A stretch of 64,000 bases of DNA from Athripsodes cinereus (lineage: Eukaryota > Arthropoda > Insecta > Trichoptera > Leptoceridae), in the NCBI GenBank assembly GCA_947579605.1, contig OX388317.1:24075384-24139383 (forward strand). Reading direction: 5' to 3'. Shown here in pieces: positions 23,186 to 35,900 of the stretch. The notes under the pieces were generated by a model that made no database searches, was not told the DNA's origin, and was given only the letters and a program-made list of their open reading frames with translations. The stretch's first letter is position 1. Each line of letters starts with the position of its first letter. A program made the translations under genes and the position numbers.

Positions 23186-23525
23186 CATAGAAACCATATT
23201 TCAATTCGATGCAAACAGCCTAGAATCATAGAGGAAGCCTATTTCAAGAGTGGGCTGAAAAGAAAAATACTTTTTACACTCTGCACTTGTGGACGAAATC
23301 TCATTGAAATAAAATTGGCATATATCAACAGAAAAATAGATTGGAATAGAAACAGAACACTTAATCTTAACAAAATATTTCTTTCGAGTCAGTCCCACGG
23401 TGCTGACGATCATAATCAACACATTTATAATAAAGTATTCAATGGATTACATCAGACAAATTAATTATCCTAATTCATTCAAACATTTCATGTTTCATTA
23501 GATAAAATCAACTATCTACTTATAT

Positions 23526-23720
23526 CATGACATCTTTCACGAGGATGGTAGCCAGCTGACGCACTCACAGTGTCTTCCATAAGCGGGGGTAGCCAGAGGA
23601 CTAAGTGCATGTATAAACATACAGATTGTCCCTCCTGTGCCATAAAACAATAAGACATTTCAAACAGGTGACATACCTAATTAGATGTTAGACATCATAA
23701 TTATAGTAATAAAAACCAGT
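23526..23720 (-). mobile_element. Degraded short RTE-tailed element
   Basis: This is a diverged copy of the dispersed short family, recognised by GGGGTAGCCAG, GCATGTATAAACAT and AGACATTTCA in the right order. It lies just beyond the Elongin A stop codon, in or near its 3' UTR. Confidence 0.5.
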
Positions 23721-23768
23721 TATTATAAATACAAAAAATCTACTAAACAATAAAATATGGCAGTTAAA

Positions 23769-23990
23769 TTATCTCTTAAATCTGCCTTTGATCAGCTGCA
23801 GCGCTTTCTGCATTAGGGGGGCTTTTTTGGGCTTGATGAAGCCTCCGGAGGGTCTGTTGGAGCCCGAGGATGAAGATGAAGCACCTCCGGAACCTCGGAC
23901 TTCCGTTGCTTTGACAACATTGTTCCCTGCTAAAGATGCAACTCTTGCAGCTGGACTCGCTACAGGTTTTCGAGCTGTACCATAAATAGC
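23769..23990 (-). CDS. EloA: Elongin A exon 10 and stop (residues 1016-1088)
   Basis: Begins AIYGTARKPVASPAARVASL, passes through a Gly/Ser run, and ends KKAPLMQKALQLIKGRFKR followed by TAA at 23771-23769. The final 'APLM...K....KGRFKR' matches the conserved basic terminus of the family. Confidence 0.96.
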   Translation of the reverse strand, partial: AIYGTARKPVASPAARVASLAGNNVVKATEVRGSGGASSSSSGSNRPSGGFIKPKKAPLMQKALQLIKGRFKR

Positions 23991-26900
23991 CTGAAAAAAA
24001 AGTTCTATTGTTTAAAGCAGTGGTTTCCAATCTATTTATCTCAGTGGACTGGTCAACGTTTGATAATTCTACCACGGGAATTGATTGTTTACTTTTAAGG
24101 ATCTATTTTTTAGTTCTTGGATTCCCAGAATTTGATGATTTCTCTTACGTTCAAAATTTCTACCCCCTGCTGCCAAATTTTTTAAAATTTTAGGAATTTG
24201 ACATATTTCACGATCTTCTTGTTTTTGTTAAAGAATATTTCACAACGAAATTTCTTTTAATAGTTTTAAATATCGAAGAAGAGGCCTGACCTTCATGTTC
24301 CTTCCAAGGGGGTTGGAGACCACTGGTTTAAAAGACTACAGATATTTTCCAATAAGAGAAATCTATGTGTTTTCATCACTTCAAATAAGACTAATGAGTA
24401 AAATAAATCTTTTATGTTTTTTTGATATATCGTAATACAAAAATTGTTTATTAGAGAGAAATTGTAGGACAAGCAAGGATATATTAGTTGAATTTTTTCC
24501 TCTCAGCCTACCCACAAAGGATGTTGTGAGAGGAATAGGTTTGTACCTTCCTAATTCTACTTGAAATGACATTATCAACAAAATCTGTGCGCGTACCAGA
24601 TAAGTCAAGGTTTATTCAGGAGAAAGTTTTGATGATAAATTGTGTAAATGTGTTGGAATCGAGAAGTGCGTGTGTGTGTGTATGTGTGTGCGCGCGCGTG
24701 TGCGTATGTGTAAGGATGGAGTAATCTAGCATTGTGTCCTCTCTGCCTTTTTTCAAATTCACTTTGAGGGGATGAATAATATTTTTACTTATACAATTAT
24801 CGACAATTCTATAAGTGGAGTAGTCAGCGATGTAACTGTTGTTTGGTAAGACATTCAGATTTGGTGGCATAACATCACTGAATAAAGGATATACTTAATG
24901 ATAAATAAATAATTAAAGATAAATTGATACTCTGACAAGCTGGTTGAAATTACAGTTGAAAATAAATGACGTACATACATACCTTCACGACATATCCCAC
25001 AAGCGGGCTAGCTAGCAGGTCAACTGCACGTAAAAAACATGCAAGTTGTCTATTCCATATCAATAAAAGATGAGACATTCAGGATGGGTAGCACAACTCA
25101 TCGCTGAGCTGAAGATGTTAAATGTCTTAAAATTGATGTTTTACCTGCTTTTTACAGTACACTCGAAAATTTACAGAATAGAGTGGGAGACCAATTCTTT
25201 ACCGGGATGGACAAAATAAATCAAAATAAATAAGCTCACCTGTTTTCGAGCTACATTCCTCGGAGGTTTGACAACGGCATCCACATACGCCATCTTGGTC
25301 TGTCTGACGGGCGTTGATTTCTCCTGAGCAATCTTAATATTTGCCGTTAACGATTTTAATTTGGCTTCTTGTTCTTCTAAGCATCTCTGAAAGAATACAA
25401 GAAATATTATACTTAAATTGAAGATATTATACGCAATACAACCACAAACTGCAAATTCAATTTATATTTATAGTTAAATAATGTATAGCAATTTTTTTTT
25501 TTTTTAAAGTTATAAACCCAAATACAACCTTATACACCTTTCACACTAAGCTAAAAGCATGTGCCGTGAAAGGGGAGTTTGCCGGCACCTGGGATCGAAC
25601 CACGGACCCCTTGAGACTCTACCTCCAGGCTACCGACGAACTCAACGAATATTAATTTTTGAGTTTAGTTTCAAAGAATTGGATTACTAATGTACTTCCA
25701 AGATGAACAATTTTTTTAATAACTGCAGCTCTTATGACAACATCAGAGAGTGATGTGTGGCTAAATTGGTGTAGATTCTTTGAATGAAGGAGGCTGGTTT
25801 ATAGCCTATGCTTCAGAGAGGAGTGTTGAAGGATAGACAATTGATTATTGAATTATATTGAAAAATGTATAAACTCTGTCCCAAGTTAAAGGGTGCAGTT
25901 TCATGATGAATAAAAAGCTGGTTATGAATAAAAAGTTTCTCACCATATACATCTCCCTCCAGCTCTCCAACTCTTGCCTCTGCTTGTTCCTGAACCTCTT
26001 TTTACAATGTGCCTCCCACAAGGAGTTGGTATCGTCTATGAGGTAAGGATTGTAATGCTCTAAGGTGTAGAGTTGATCTGGATTAGCTTTGTCCACTATG
26101 GGTTTCAATATCTCATACGGCACACCTCCTGTGTACTCGAGAGCTAGAAAATAAACGAGCGACATTGAGCATAAGTAAATAAAATGCACATCATAGATCT
26201 ATTTGAAACACCCGGTGTCGGTAGGCAGTTATAATAAATAATGGGTATAAAAATGTTTTTAAATAGTATCCACAGTAGGTGTTCAATATGTTGTTTTTTA
26301 TTACATATTATTTAATGTTTTTATTCTTCTACCTACGTCTTTTGTTTATTTTGATATTTTATTCATGATGTTACAAAAGTTGCCAAAAACATTGAAGAGC
26401 TGTATTCTTTTGTTGCTATCTTTTTAAATTCTTTTGTGGTTATATTTTTAATTGTATTTGTATATTTTTCTTAGTATTGCCCCAGAACAGATTTTAGTCT
26501 AGTGGGGCAATATATTCCATAATGTTGATTTTATGTTATTTTTTGTACGTAGGTACTATTTTGGAAAATAAATAATAAAAAAAAAATATTCAAGAGTCAT
26601 GGTAAAATTGACTTCGTTGACCAAAAAACATTGTATAATAGAAATAAAAATGATGGAGTAACGACTATGTTATGGGAAAGCAGTGAATCCAATTTTTTGT
26701 TATATACATAGTTGCACAACATATTCTATGTTGGATTTATAAAAAAAAACTATCTATACCCTCACGGCATATCCTACAATCGGGGTAGCCAGCAGATGAG
26801 CTCCATGTAATAAACATGCAAGCTATCCTCTCCGTGCCAACAATGGGATGGGATGGGCAAGCCTAATCGCTGAATTTAAGATGTAAAATATCTTTACTTT

Positions 26901-29900
26901 TTCAAACACCTGCCGTTTATAGGTAAAAAAACATACATTTCTATTTTACTAAGGTTTTTAAAATAAGAGAGGTGTCGTTCACCTCATTAGAACATTGTCA
27001 ATCACTAGCCAAAAGACATCTCTCTCAGTAATAGGTAAGTAGAATAAAAATGCATTTTTTTTTATTAATGCAAAGGGTTCATGCCCTTCAAAACCTAAAA
27101 GAGTAGTAAGATAAAAACATGCATTTAGATAATATTTACCATCAATGTTCTCCTGGAGCACAAACACACAAAGGTCATAGAGTGAAGGTATAGTACCATG
27201 AGTTACTTTGTTTCCAGAAAATACTTTGGTCCTGTAATTGAGATTGAAAAGAAGATTTAAGAATTATTTTTTTGAAGTTTTATATACTTTTTTAAAATAT
27301 TTAGTAATAGTTACTTTTATTTATTCTTTTTGCACATCATCATTACATAACAGTGTTAACAAAATAATATAAAATTTTTAAGACTAGGACGATGTGCAGT
27401 GGTGAGATTATCACTATAAAGTGATTTCTTCCATCTAACCATGACTATGTACAGTCTAGCTAAAAAGAGTAGAAATTAATTATTGGTGAACTAACATTTT
27501 ATCACTCTGACAACACTAATATTTATTGTCATTCTCACTGACATATCCAAGGTTATACGTCTTGTTATCATAGTTTACAAACTTAACATCATTATTTTAA
27601 TTAAATCGGCCGTAATTGGTAAAAAAGGCAGTGAATTTTTGTTTTAAAATCAGTGGCAATAAATAAAATGAGTAATAAAACTATTCGCAGTGGAGCAAGA
27701 GAGATTATATACAATGTTTACGTGCAGTGTTTGGCGGATTGCATGTCCAACATATCATTGTCTGATTTTAGCGATGTTTACAAACGAACATCGATTCTAA
27801 CCGATTAGTATTACAACAAATTCATATTAAATTAAGTATTATTCATTTGAATATGTTTACGATGTTATTTTTATGGATGAATCCGCGATATTAATAACCT
27901 CTCAATAAAGTATAGGTTATGTTTATTTAGATGACATTTACGAAAATCTATGGAGTTCGGTTATAATAATGTAAGCACCAATTGAGTTTTATTAGGGTCT
28001 GGTATACCCAATGTCCTTTATAGATTCTTTGAGTAGTTTTTGCGTATATTTTCTCTTCATATCGTTTTACGTGCCGAATCGACCCAATTCAGTTTCAAAT
28101 TCTTTTAAATAAGCTTTACACAGCTCTAGATATCGCTTTCATGCGATAAACTCGCCCATAGCATGATTTTTTTTTTTTTTTTTTAAATTTGTAATTGTTC
28201 TTTTATCATGCAATAAAGATTTTAATTATTATTATAATCATAACACTTTTATTTTTAATTGTTGCCCAACATGGAAAAATGGCTTCGCGGGAAGTGATTC
28301 TCGTCAAACGAGAAAATCATCGCCGAAACTGACCTATTTTACAGAATGCGACAAATCATCTCCTTAGGATGGCTTAAAAAAAGTTAGAATACCGCTGGAC
28401 TAAATGTATTGAGCTAAAAGGAGACTATATTTAAAATTAAAAAAAATGTGTTTTTTTGCCTACCCTCATAAGCATGAGAAACTTGTCCCAAAGAGTTTTA
28501 TATATTGCCGGGTTATTGAATTAATCTAATCCCTCTGGTATTGTCTCAATTTATTTTTGTTACACAGAAAATCTATAAAAATGTAATATTCGATTTATTT
28601 TTAATCAACAACAAAAAAATGGCGCTTACATATGTTTACTGTAAAACCGTAGAGTGACCCTGACTTTCTGTTGAAGATTGCCATATGAACGACAGCAGCG
28701 CCCTCAATTATTTTCTACTCTTTTTAGCCACACTGTACTACACCACATAAATTGTTATAAAACACTACAGGTTTCAACGCTAAGATGCGTCATTGACGAG
28801 TGTCAAACTTAAACTAGTTTTAGTTTGACACATCTTAGCGTTGATACCGGTAGTATTTTATAACAATTTATGTGGTGTAGTACAGTGTTTCCCAACCTTT
28901 TTCTCCTCGCGAACCAAAAGTAAAATCCAACAGAATTTGGCGAACCCCCTATGTAGTCGTTAATGATAGGCAAAAAAACAATAAAATTTTGTAGAACATT
29001 TATTTTACATATTGCACAAACATTAATAAGACTAAAATTATTAATTTTAATAAGACTAAAATGATTAATATTAATAAGACTAAAATGATTAATATTAATA
29101 AGACTAAAATAAGCTATAAAAATTGAATACAAAATAAATTTAACAAACTGGTTCTTATTTCATCACATGTTCCCTTTGAAAAAGCTCTTAATGGGATATT
29201 TTTGACTGTTTCATGGAACTAAGCAATAGAAAGTTTGGCTCAATATCTGACAATTTCAGTCTTAGATCAGGTTCTGCATTTAACCTGTTTCTATATTTAT
29301 CTTTCAGATAAGTAGAATTATGTTAAAAATCCTTTCTCGCACAGATATGTTGTGCAGAATGGTAATAGAACGCCTATGGCTTTTTTTGACAGAACAGAAT
29401 ATTTATTTTTTATACTGAGCCAGAAGTCAAATAAGGAGATTCTTTGGCCATTTGAAATCCCGCCATTACGCTATTATTTTCACGAACCCCCTTTGTACAC
29501 ATAGCGAACCCCCAGGGGTTCACGAACCACCGGTTGGGAAACACTGGTGTAGTACATAGTTACTATTACCAAATATTTTAAAAATGTTTCGTGATTTCTA
29601 CATTTTAATGACAATAAAATCAAACAAATTTATTTACTTTGACAATTCATTTACACATACTAGGAGTTAGAAAAATGCAGTCCTGTGATTGCAATTTTTT
29701 GGACCTGATAAATACTGGAGATAAAACTAAGACCGTTATCATACTGGATAAAAAGGAAAATCCCCCCACCCTGCTGCAAAATCTCTCAGATCCAACATCC
29801 ACAGAATAAAAAGAGATCTCATATTTATCAATCAGACATTTCGATTTTTCGACTTGTACTTGGAAGAAGTGAGAAAGACGCCCCAACACTTATGAATTGG

Positions 29901-32900
29901 CCCAAGGCTGGCTCAAGTGATCACTTTCAGTGTCTATGGACAACGTTCACCAATTCTTGAGTGTAGTGATCCCTTTCTCACTTCTTTCGAATGGATTTTG
30001 AACAATGTTACATTGTAAAACATGGTTGTGTTTTACAATGTAAAATTCTTAGAAGGGTATAGGGAGAGGGAGACATTTTACAATGTAAAATTGTACATTA
30101 TCATGTCATCTGCGCATTGTTTCCAAATCCAGTTGAGCAAAAAATTTGTAAATATTCTTAAGAGATCTCATATGTCTCCCTCTACCCTTCTAAGAATAAG
30201 ACAAGAAGAGAAAACCGTTGACTCATTCTATTAGATTTCAGAGTTATATTCATTTTAAAGTAAATTAAATTAAAATACTGTACAATACACAAGATAAAAA
30301 CAGTTATCACAAAAATTTGTAATACAACAAGTACCTAGTCAAAAAATGAAGTGTTTTCTTTGTTACCTTGGATTTTTAGTGTTCATAACTGTTCTCAATG
30401 CCTCCTCTTCACTCAAATGTGGGAAAGGGGAGTCTATGAGCTTCGGTGCAGGCCGAGGATTGTAGTTGGGTGAGATGTCGTGTAGAGCAGACACGGACAA
30501 GGAGATAGAGGGTAGAGGGGCCAACTTTGCAGAGGGCTGGAGCAATGCAGGGAGGCCAGGAATCTGTAAAAAAATAAATAATTATTTACATAAATATGTA
30601 CTCTTCATCCAACAATCACATCAGTAGGACAACAAGCTATTTAAGATTGTCTACATCAATTATTATTGAGGACAATCTACATTTATATTGTAACTTTATT
30701 ACAGGTGTCTTGTAAAAGGCAGGTATGTATTACAAAGATTGTCTACATCAATTATTATTGAGGACAATCTACATTTATATTGTAACTTTATTACAGGTGT
30801 CTTGTAAAAGGCAGGTATGTATTACAAAGATTGTCTACATCAATTATTATTGAGGACAATCTACATTTATATTGTAACTTTATTACAGGTGTCTTGTAAA
30901 AGGCAGGTATGTATTACAAAGATTGTCTACATCAATTATTATTGAGGACAATCTACATTTATATTGTAACTTTATTACAGGTGTCTTGTAAAAGGCAGGT
31001 ATGTATTACAAAGATTGTCTACATCAATTATTATTGAGGACAATCTACATTTATATTGTAACTTTATTACAGGTGTCTTGTAAAAGGCAGGTATGTATTA
31101 CAAAAATTTCACAAATAAGACATTTAACATCTCGAACTCAGCGATGAGGTACACCAACCATCCTGAATCTTAATTTTATTGGGACAGAGGACAACTTGCA
31201 AGTTTACTACAAGCAGTTAATCTACTGACTACCTTACTTGCAGGATATGGATAGATATCGTAGCTCAAAACATAATACTTCAAAAATAAATCAAATCTAT
31301 TTTTATTGTTATCAAAATTTTCCTACATTTATTGCTACTAGGATTTTTTATAGTTATAGAATCCATGAATGATTTAGTTTAAGAAATGTATGCCCCAGCC
31401 AGTAATTCAATTGGAAACCAGGTTAATAATGCGCAAGGACAGCAAATTAGACTTTTTTGTCATCGTTAATTCATATATATGTAGGTCCCGTCGATAGTTA
31501 AGTAAGAAAACAAATAAAATAAAAAATAGTAATGAATATGTTTTGTAAAAATGATGAATAAATAAATAAATAAAATAAATATAAAGAAAAATATGACTCA
31601 CTTCTTTGGGCGACTCACTCTCTTTCTTGATGGAAATTTTGTCTTTACTAGTTGACGAGGATGAAGAACTACCTGAGGAACTCTTGTGGGAACTCTTCGA
31701 GGACTCCTTGTCCCTATCTTTATCTCTATCTCGACTGATGTTTGAAGAACTACTTGTACTACCGCTGGTTTGACTATTACTACTAAGATTATTACTCGTA
31801 TTGACACTGGTCGATGCAATGGTATCTTTGGCACTCGAAGACAGCTTCTTTTTGCTGAAAGATGGCGAGATCATTCCAAGGGCTTCGGCAAAACTGGCTC
31901 CTGAAACATAATAACGACAAGTTTGTATCACACTCTATGAAAGAAATACGCAAACTTAACTATGGCATCACCCACAAATAGAGTGCCCCACTGCACTTTT
32001 ACAATGGGTGACTATGCGCCACCAAGATTTCAACAGTGATCCTGTCATACATAAGAGTTTTTTGACTCCAAACATTCCTAATAATGCTTAGAAATTATAA
32101 CCATAACAAATTAATAAAATACTACTACTACTACTACACCTATACCATCACGGCATATCCCACAAGTGGGGTAGCCAGCAGATCAGCTGCATGTAAGAAA
32201 CATGCAAACTGTCCTCTTCGTGCCAATATAAAATCACGAAGAGGACAGTTTGCATGTTTCTTAAAACATATAAATATTACTACTACTAAAACATATTAAG
32301 TATTTAGAAAAAAAAACTGGAAATAAATAATACCTGAGCCCGAATCTATGCCATCAGTGAGATCACTCGGTAAATTTTTCGCTTTTTTCTCTGCCCCACT
32401 GTCTTCCTTTTTTATTTTCACTTCGGGTTTGTTGGACTTAAACGAACTGCTAGGAGATGCAAACGAATCTCTCGACTTGTGTTCTTCTTTAACCACTTTC
32501 TCTTTAACATGATGTTTCTTTTTTGAATCATCAGATTTATGTCTTTCCGAACTACCAGACTTGGAATTGCTAGAACTTCTTTCTTTAGAACTGTGTTTGC
32601 TGGACGATGAATGCCTATCATGTCTCTCTTTTTCTTTACTACTATGTTTGTCTTTATCACGCGAATGCTTATTATCTTTACTTTCACTAGAATGTCTCAC
32701 TTTATCCACATTATAACTGTCTCTGTCTTTTTTCATATTGACTTCAGCAATTTTTTCTTTTTTAATTTCAACACTTTTAAACTTGTTACTTTCGTCTTCC
32801 GAGGAATCTGAGAGTCTCTCTCTTAACTGCTGTTCCCTCTCCATAGAATTCTTGTTAATATTTTGTTTGTCTTTCTCAACTGAACTTTGTTTATCCTTTT

Positions 32901-35900
32901 TGGATGAACTGTGTGAACTCTTACTGTGTCTACTGTCGTTGCTTGACCGTCTATCTTTGCTTCTGCTTGAATGCTCTTTCTCGCTGGTGTGTTTATTATC
33001 TTTACTACCATGACTAGATGAATCTTTGCTTTTTTTATGTTCTCTTTCTTTATTATCACTCTTCTTATGATCATGTTTGCTTGCTGTTTTATCTTTATGA
33101 CTACTGGATTTAGATTCAGATTTTTCTATAGACGAATGTTTTGACTTTTCTTTATCGCGTTTATGACTACCACCACCACTGCCGCCATTACTGTTTGATT
33201 CACTATGTCTTTTTTCGTCTTTGGATGAAGTTCTTCCGGATGAATGTTTACTACTCGATGATGAATGATGTTTACTACTAGACGAAGAATGTTTCTCCTT
33301 TTTAATAAAATCTTTAGGTCTGTGTTCAGTATCACTTTGAGGCGACACTGATCTATGATATTTGGACGAGACTTGAGAATTTCTATCATCATGATCAGAT
33401 TCATTGTCGGACGAATCCATTTGTTGGACTGGACTATCGTCATCGCTCAGTCTTTCTTGTTTCACTGATGTCGGTTCATCATCATCTGAACTTATGATCT
33501 CTTGGACTTCCTCCTCATCATCCATGGGAACTTCTTCGCAGGAATCGTCCTCCCTTCGCCTCTTGTGACGGTCTTCGCTCCGCTAGAAATAAACACATCG
33601 GCCATGCCTGAATATCAATAAGGAAACAAAATAATATTAGAATCCTGTAATATGATTATCTATAGTATTAATACAGTATTAATGACAAAGAGGATATACT
33701 TGTCTGAAAGAAAAGGTGTGAGGAAGCGCGGACGTCCGAGAACCACGTGGCTTGATCACGTGGATCAAATTCTCAAGGACGGCCGCGTGTTGAGTAAGAG
33801 GAATCGACGTGCGTGTATGAGAAACTGTATGAATGTGGAGGAAGCGAAGGAAGTGTGTAAAGATAGATCTGTGTGGCGTTCCGTTCTCTCTGCCTACCCC
33901 ACTTGGGATACGGCGTGAGGGTATAGTATAGTATAGTATAAATGATAATAACCAATATTTGATAATCACTCGGACTATGTATAAAATATGAATTATTTTA
34001 AATATAAATATATGTATTGTCTGGTTAGTTAAATCAATAACTCGACTCTTAAACAAAAGTTTTAGTGAAACCACAAATTTGATAGTATACTCTTATTCTT
34101 ACTGTGGTTAAAAGTAGGGTTCAAATGATATAAACTTTTACCAAAAATATATTACATTAATTGCACCAATGTCACAATCAGTGCATATTTGTATATAACT
34201 TTGAATTTTATTACAACAAAAATATCTATCTAACCACACCACATGGCATCTTCCAAAATTGAGGTAGCTTGAGAACCCACTGTATGTTTAAATATATAGA
34301 TGGTGCTCTATATACCATAAATACAATAAAATATTCAGAAAGGGTGGAATACTGAATCATTGACTTGAAGATGTTAAATTTATTTATTCATCTTTTGTTC
34401 ATTGCTTTATTTATTAAGAAGTACCTGAATAGGCAGATAATCAAATAAATACCCCATAATAAGCACACTTATAAGACAGGTTGAGTGATTAGTTCACTAA
34501 TCCATAAAAAATGGAATACACAATAAAACTATACAAGAAAAACAAAATCAAGCACTTAAAAAAGAACATGTATAAAAAACAGCCCATAGAATGCATTTGA
34601 CCAAACTGGTGAAAAAGCAGTAGGGATGGGGAGAAAAAAATATTGAGTTTTAATTAACTTTAATTAAAGGTTCCAAAACATGTGAATTTTTTTCACGCAG
34701 CAGTTCTTTTTAAATGAATGAAATATTCCTGTGGTAAATATGATGGACATATATATCCAGAATGAGAATTGGATTGAAGTTTTCTTCTACCCCGAGTGCA
34801 ATTGTGACAGTAGTGAAGAATTTCAAGTTCATATATTTTTTGGGTGCCCCAAATATGAAAGATCGAGATTCCTGGATAATCTCGTAGAGGATTGCATCAC
34901 ATACCTTCTTAACGTAAATTTTTTGCTAGCATTAAGCTCTGCAGATATTTACAAAATTATTACAGTAAATTCCTCAAAGTAAATAACAAAAATATTAAAT
35001 TATTGAGCCACCCTCGTTAAATAATAGGAACATCATAGTTATAATTAGATCATTAACAATTTAATCAAAAAGTAACTCTACAAGTACCTAAACAACGAGG
35101 TTATCCTACATAAATGAAATATTGTCAGAATACAGCTATTAATGCACTACTATGTCTTTGTATAAAGGCTTATATATTTTGTGCTACAATGCGCATACTT
35201 ATTTGTTTTTACGCAAATTAATTTACTTTGAAACATATTGTTCCACAATGGCCTAAATCGCTCCCAAACAGGTCGATGACCTTAAGAAGAATAGAATAAG
35301 ATATATACAGAAAAATAATAAAATATTTCAACATACCTCTTCGTTCTTTCTTTTCCTATGATTCCTATTTTCTTCATCTCGTCCATATTTAGATTGACTA
35401 TCCCTGTCCTCGTAACTTTTATATTTCTCCTTTTCTTTCCTGTACCTTTCTTTGTCAGTTGATCTGCTTTTCTTTTCCAGTCTAACATCATCGGAATCAG
35501 AATTGTCACGCCTTCTATGCATTGGTGAACCTGACACCTGACGTTTCTTGTTCATTGACGACTCACTACGATCTTGCTGTTGTCTATGCTTTGACGACTC
35601 ACTTCGATCGCGTTGCCTATGTTTTGATGACTCACTTCGATCGTTGGAATATTTTCTATTATGTCTTGGCGAATCGTCTAGACGTCTGCGTTGTGGAGAG
35701 TCTTGTTCATTATCATCAGAATCTTGATCGTCATGAGAATCATCGTTCTGATTGTGTTCTGGGGAGTTATCTAAGTGTTGTGGATGATCGGAATCTGAGT
35801 CATTATTACGATCATGTTTAGAAGAATCAGAATCGTCAATGACTTCTATAGGATCTGGATCGTCGTCTACAACATGCACAGCCTCTGGCGATGGTTCTCG

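Noticed and set aside
24616..24870. ORF with Thr-His repeats
   Set aside because: It is the translation of the TG/CG microsatellite in an intron.
30645..31104. CRISPR-like array
   Set aside because: The repeats are contiguous 92-bp tandem units with no unique spacers, in a eukaryotic intron.
31598..31834. Alternative-frame ORFs over Elongin A exons 4 and 5
   Set aside because: Arg/Val-rich shadows of low-complexity Ser/Asp codons; the true frame joins across all introns.
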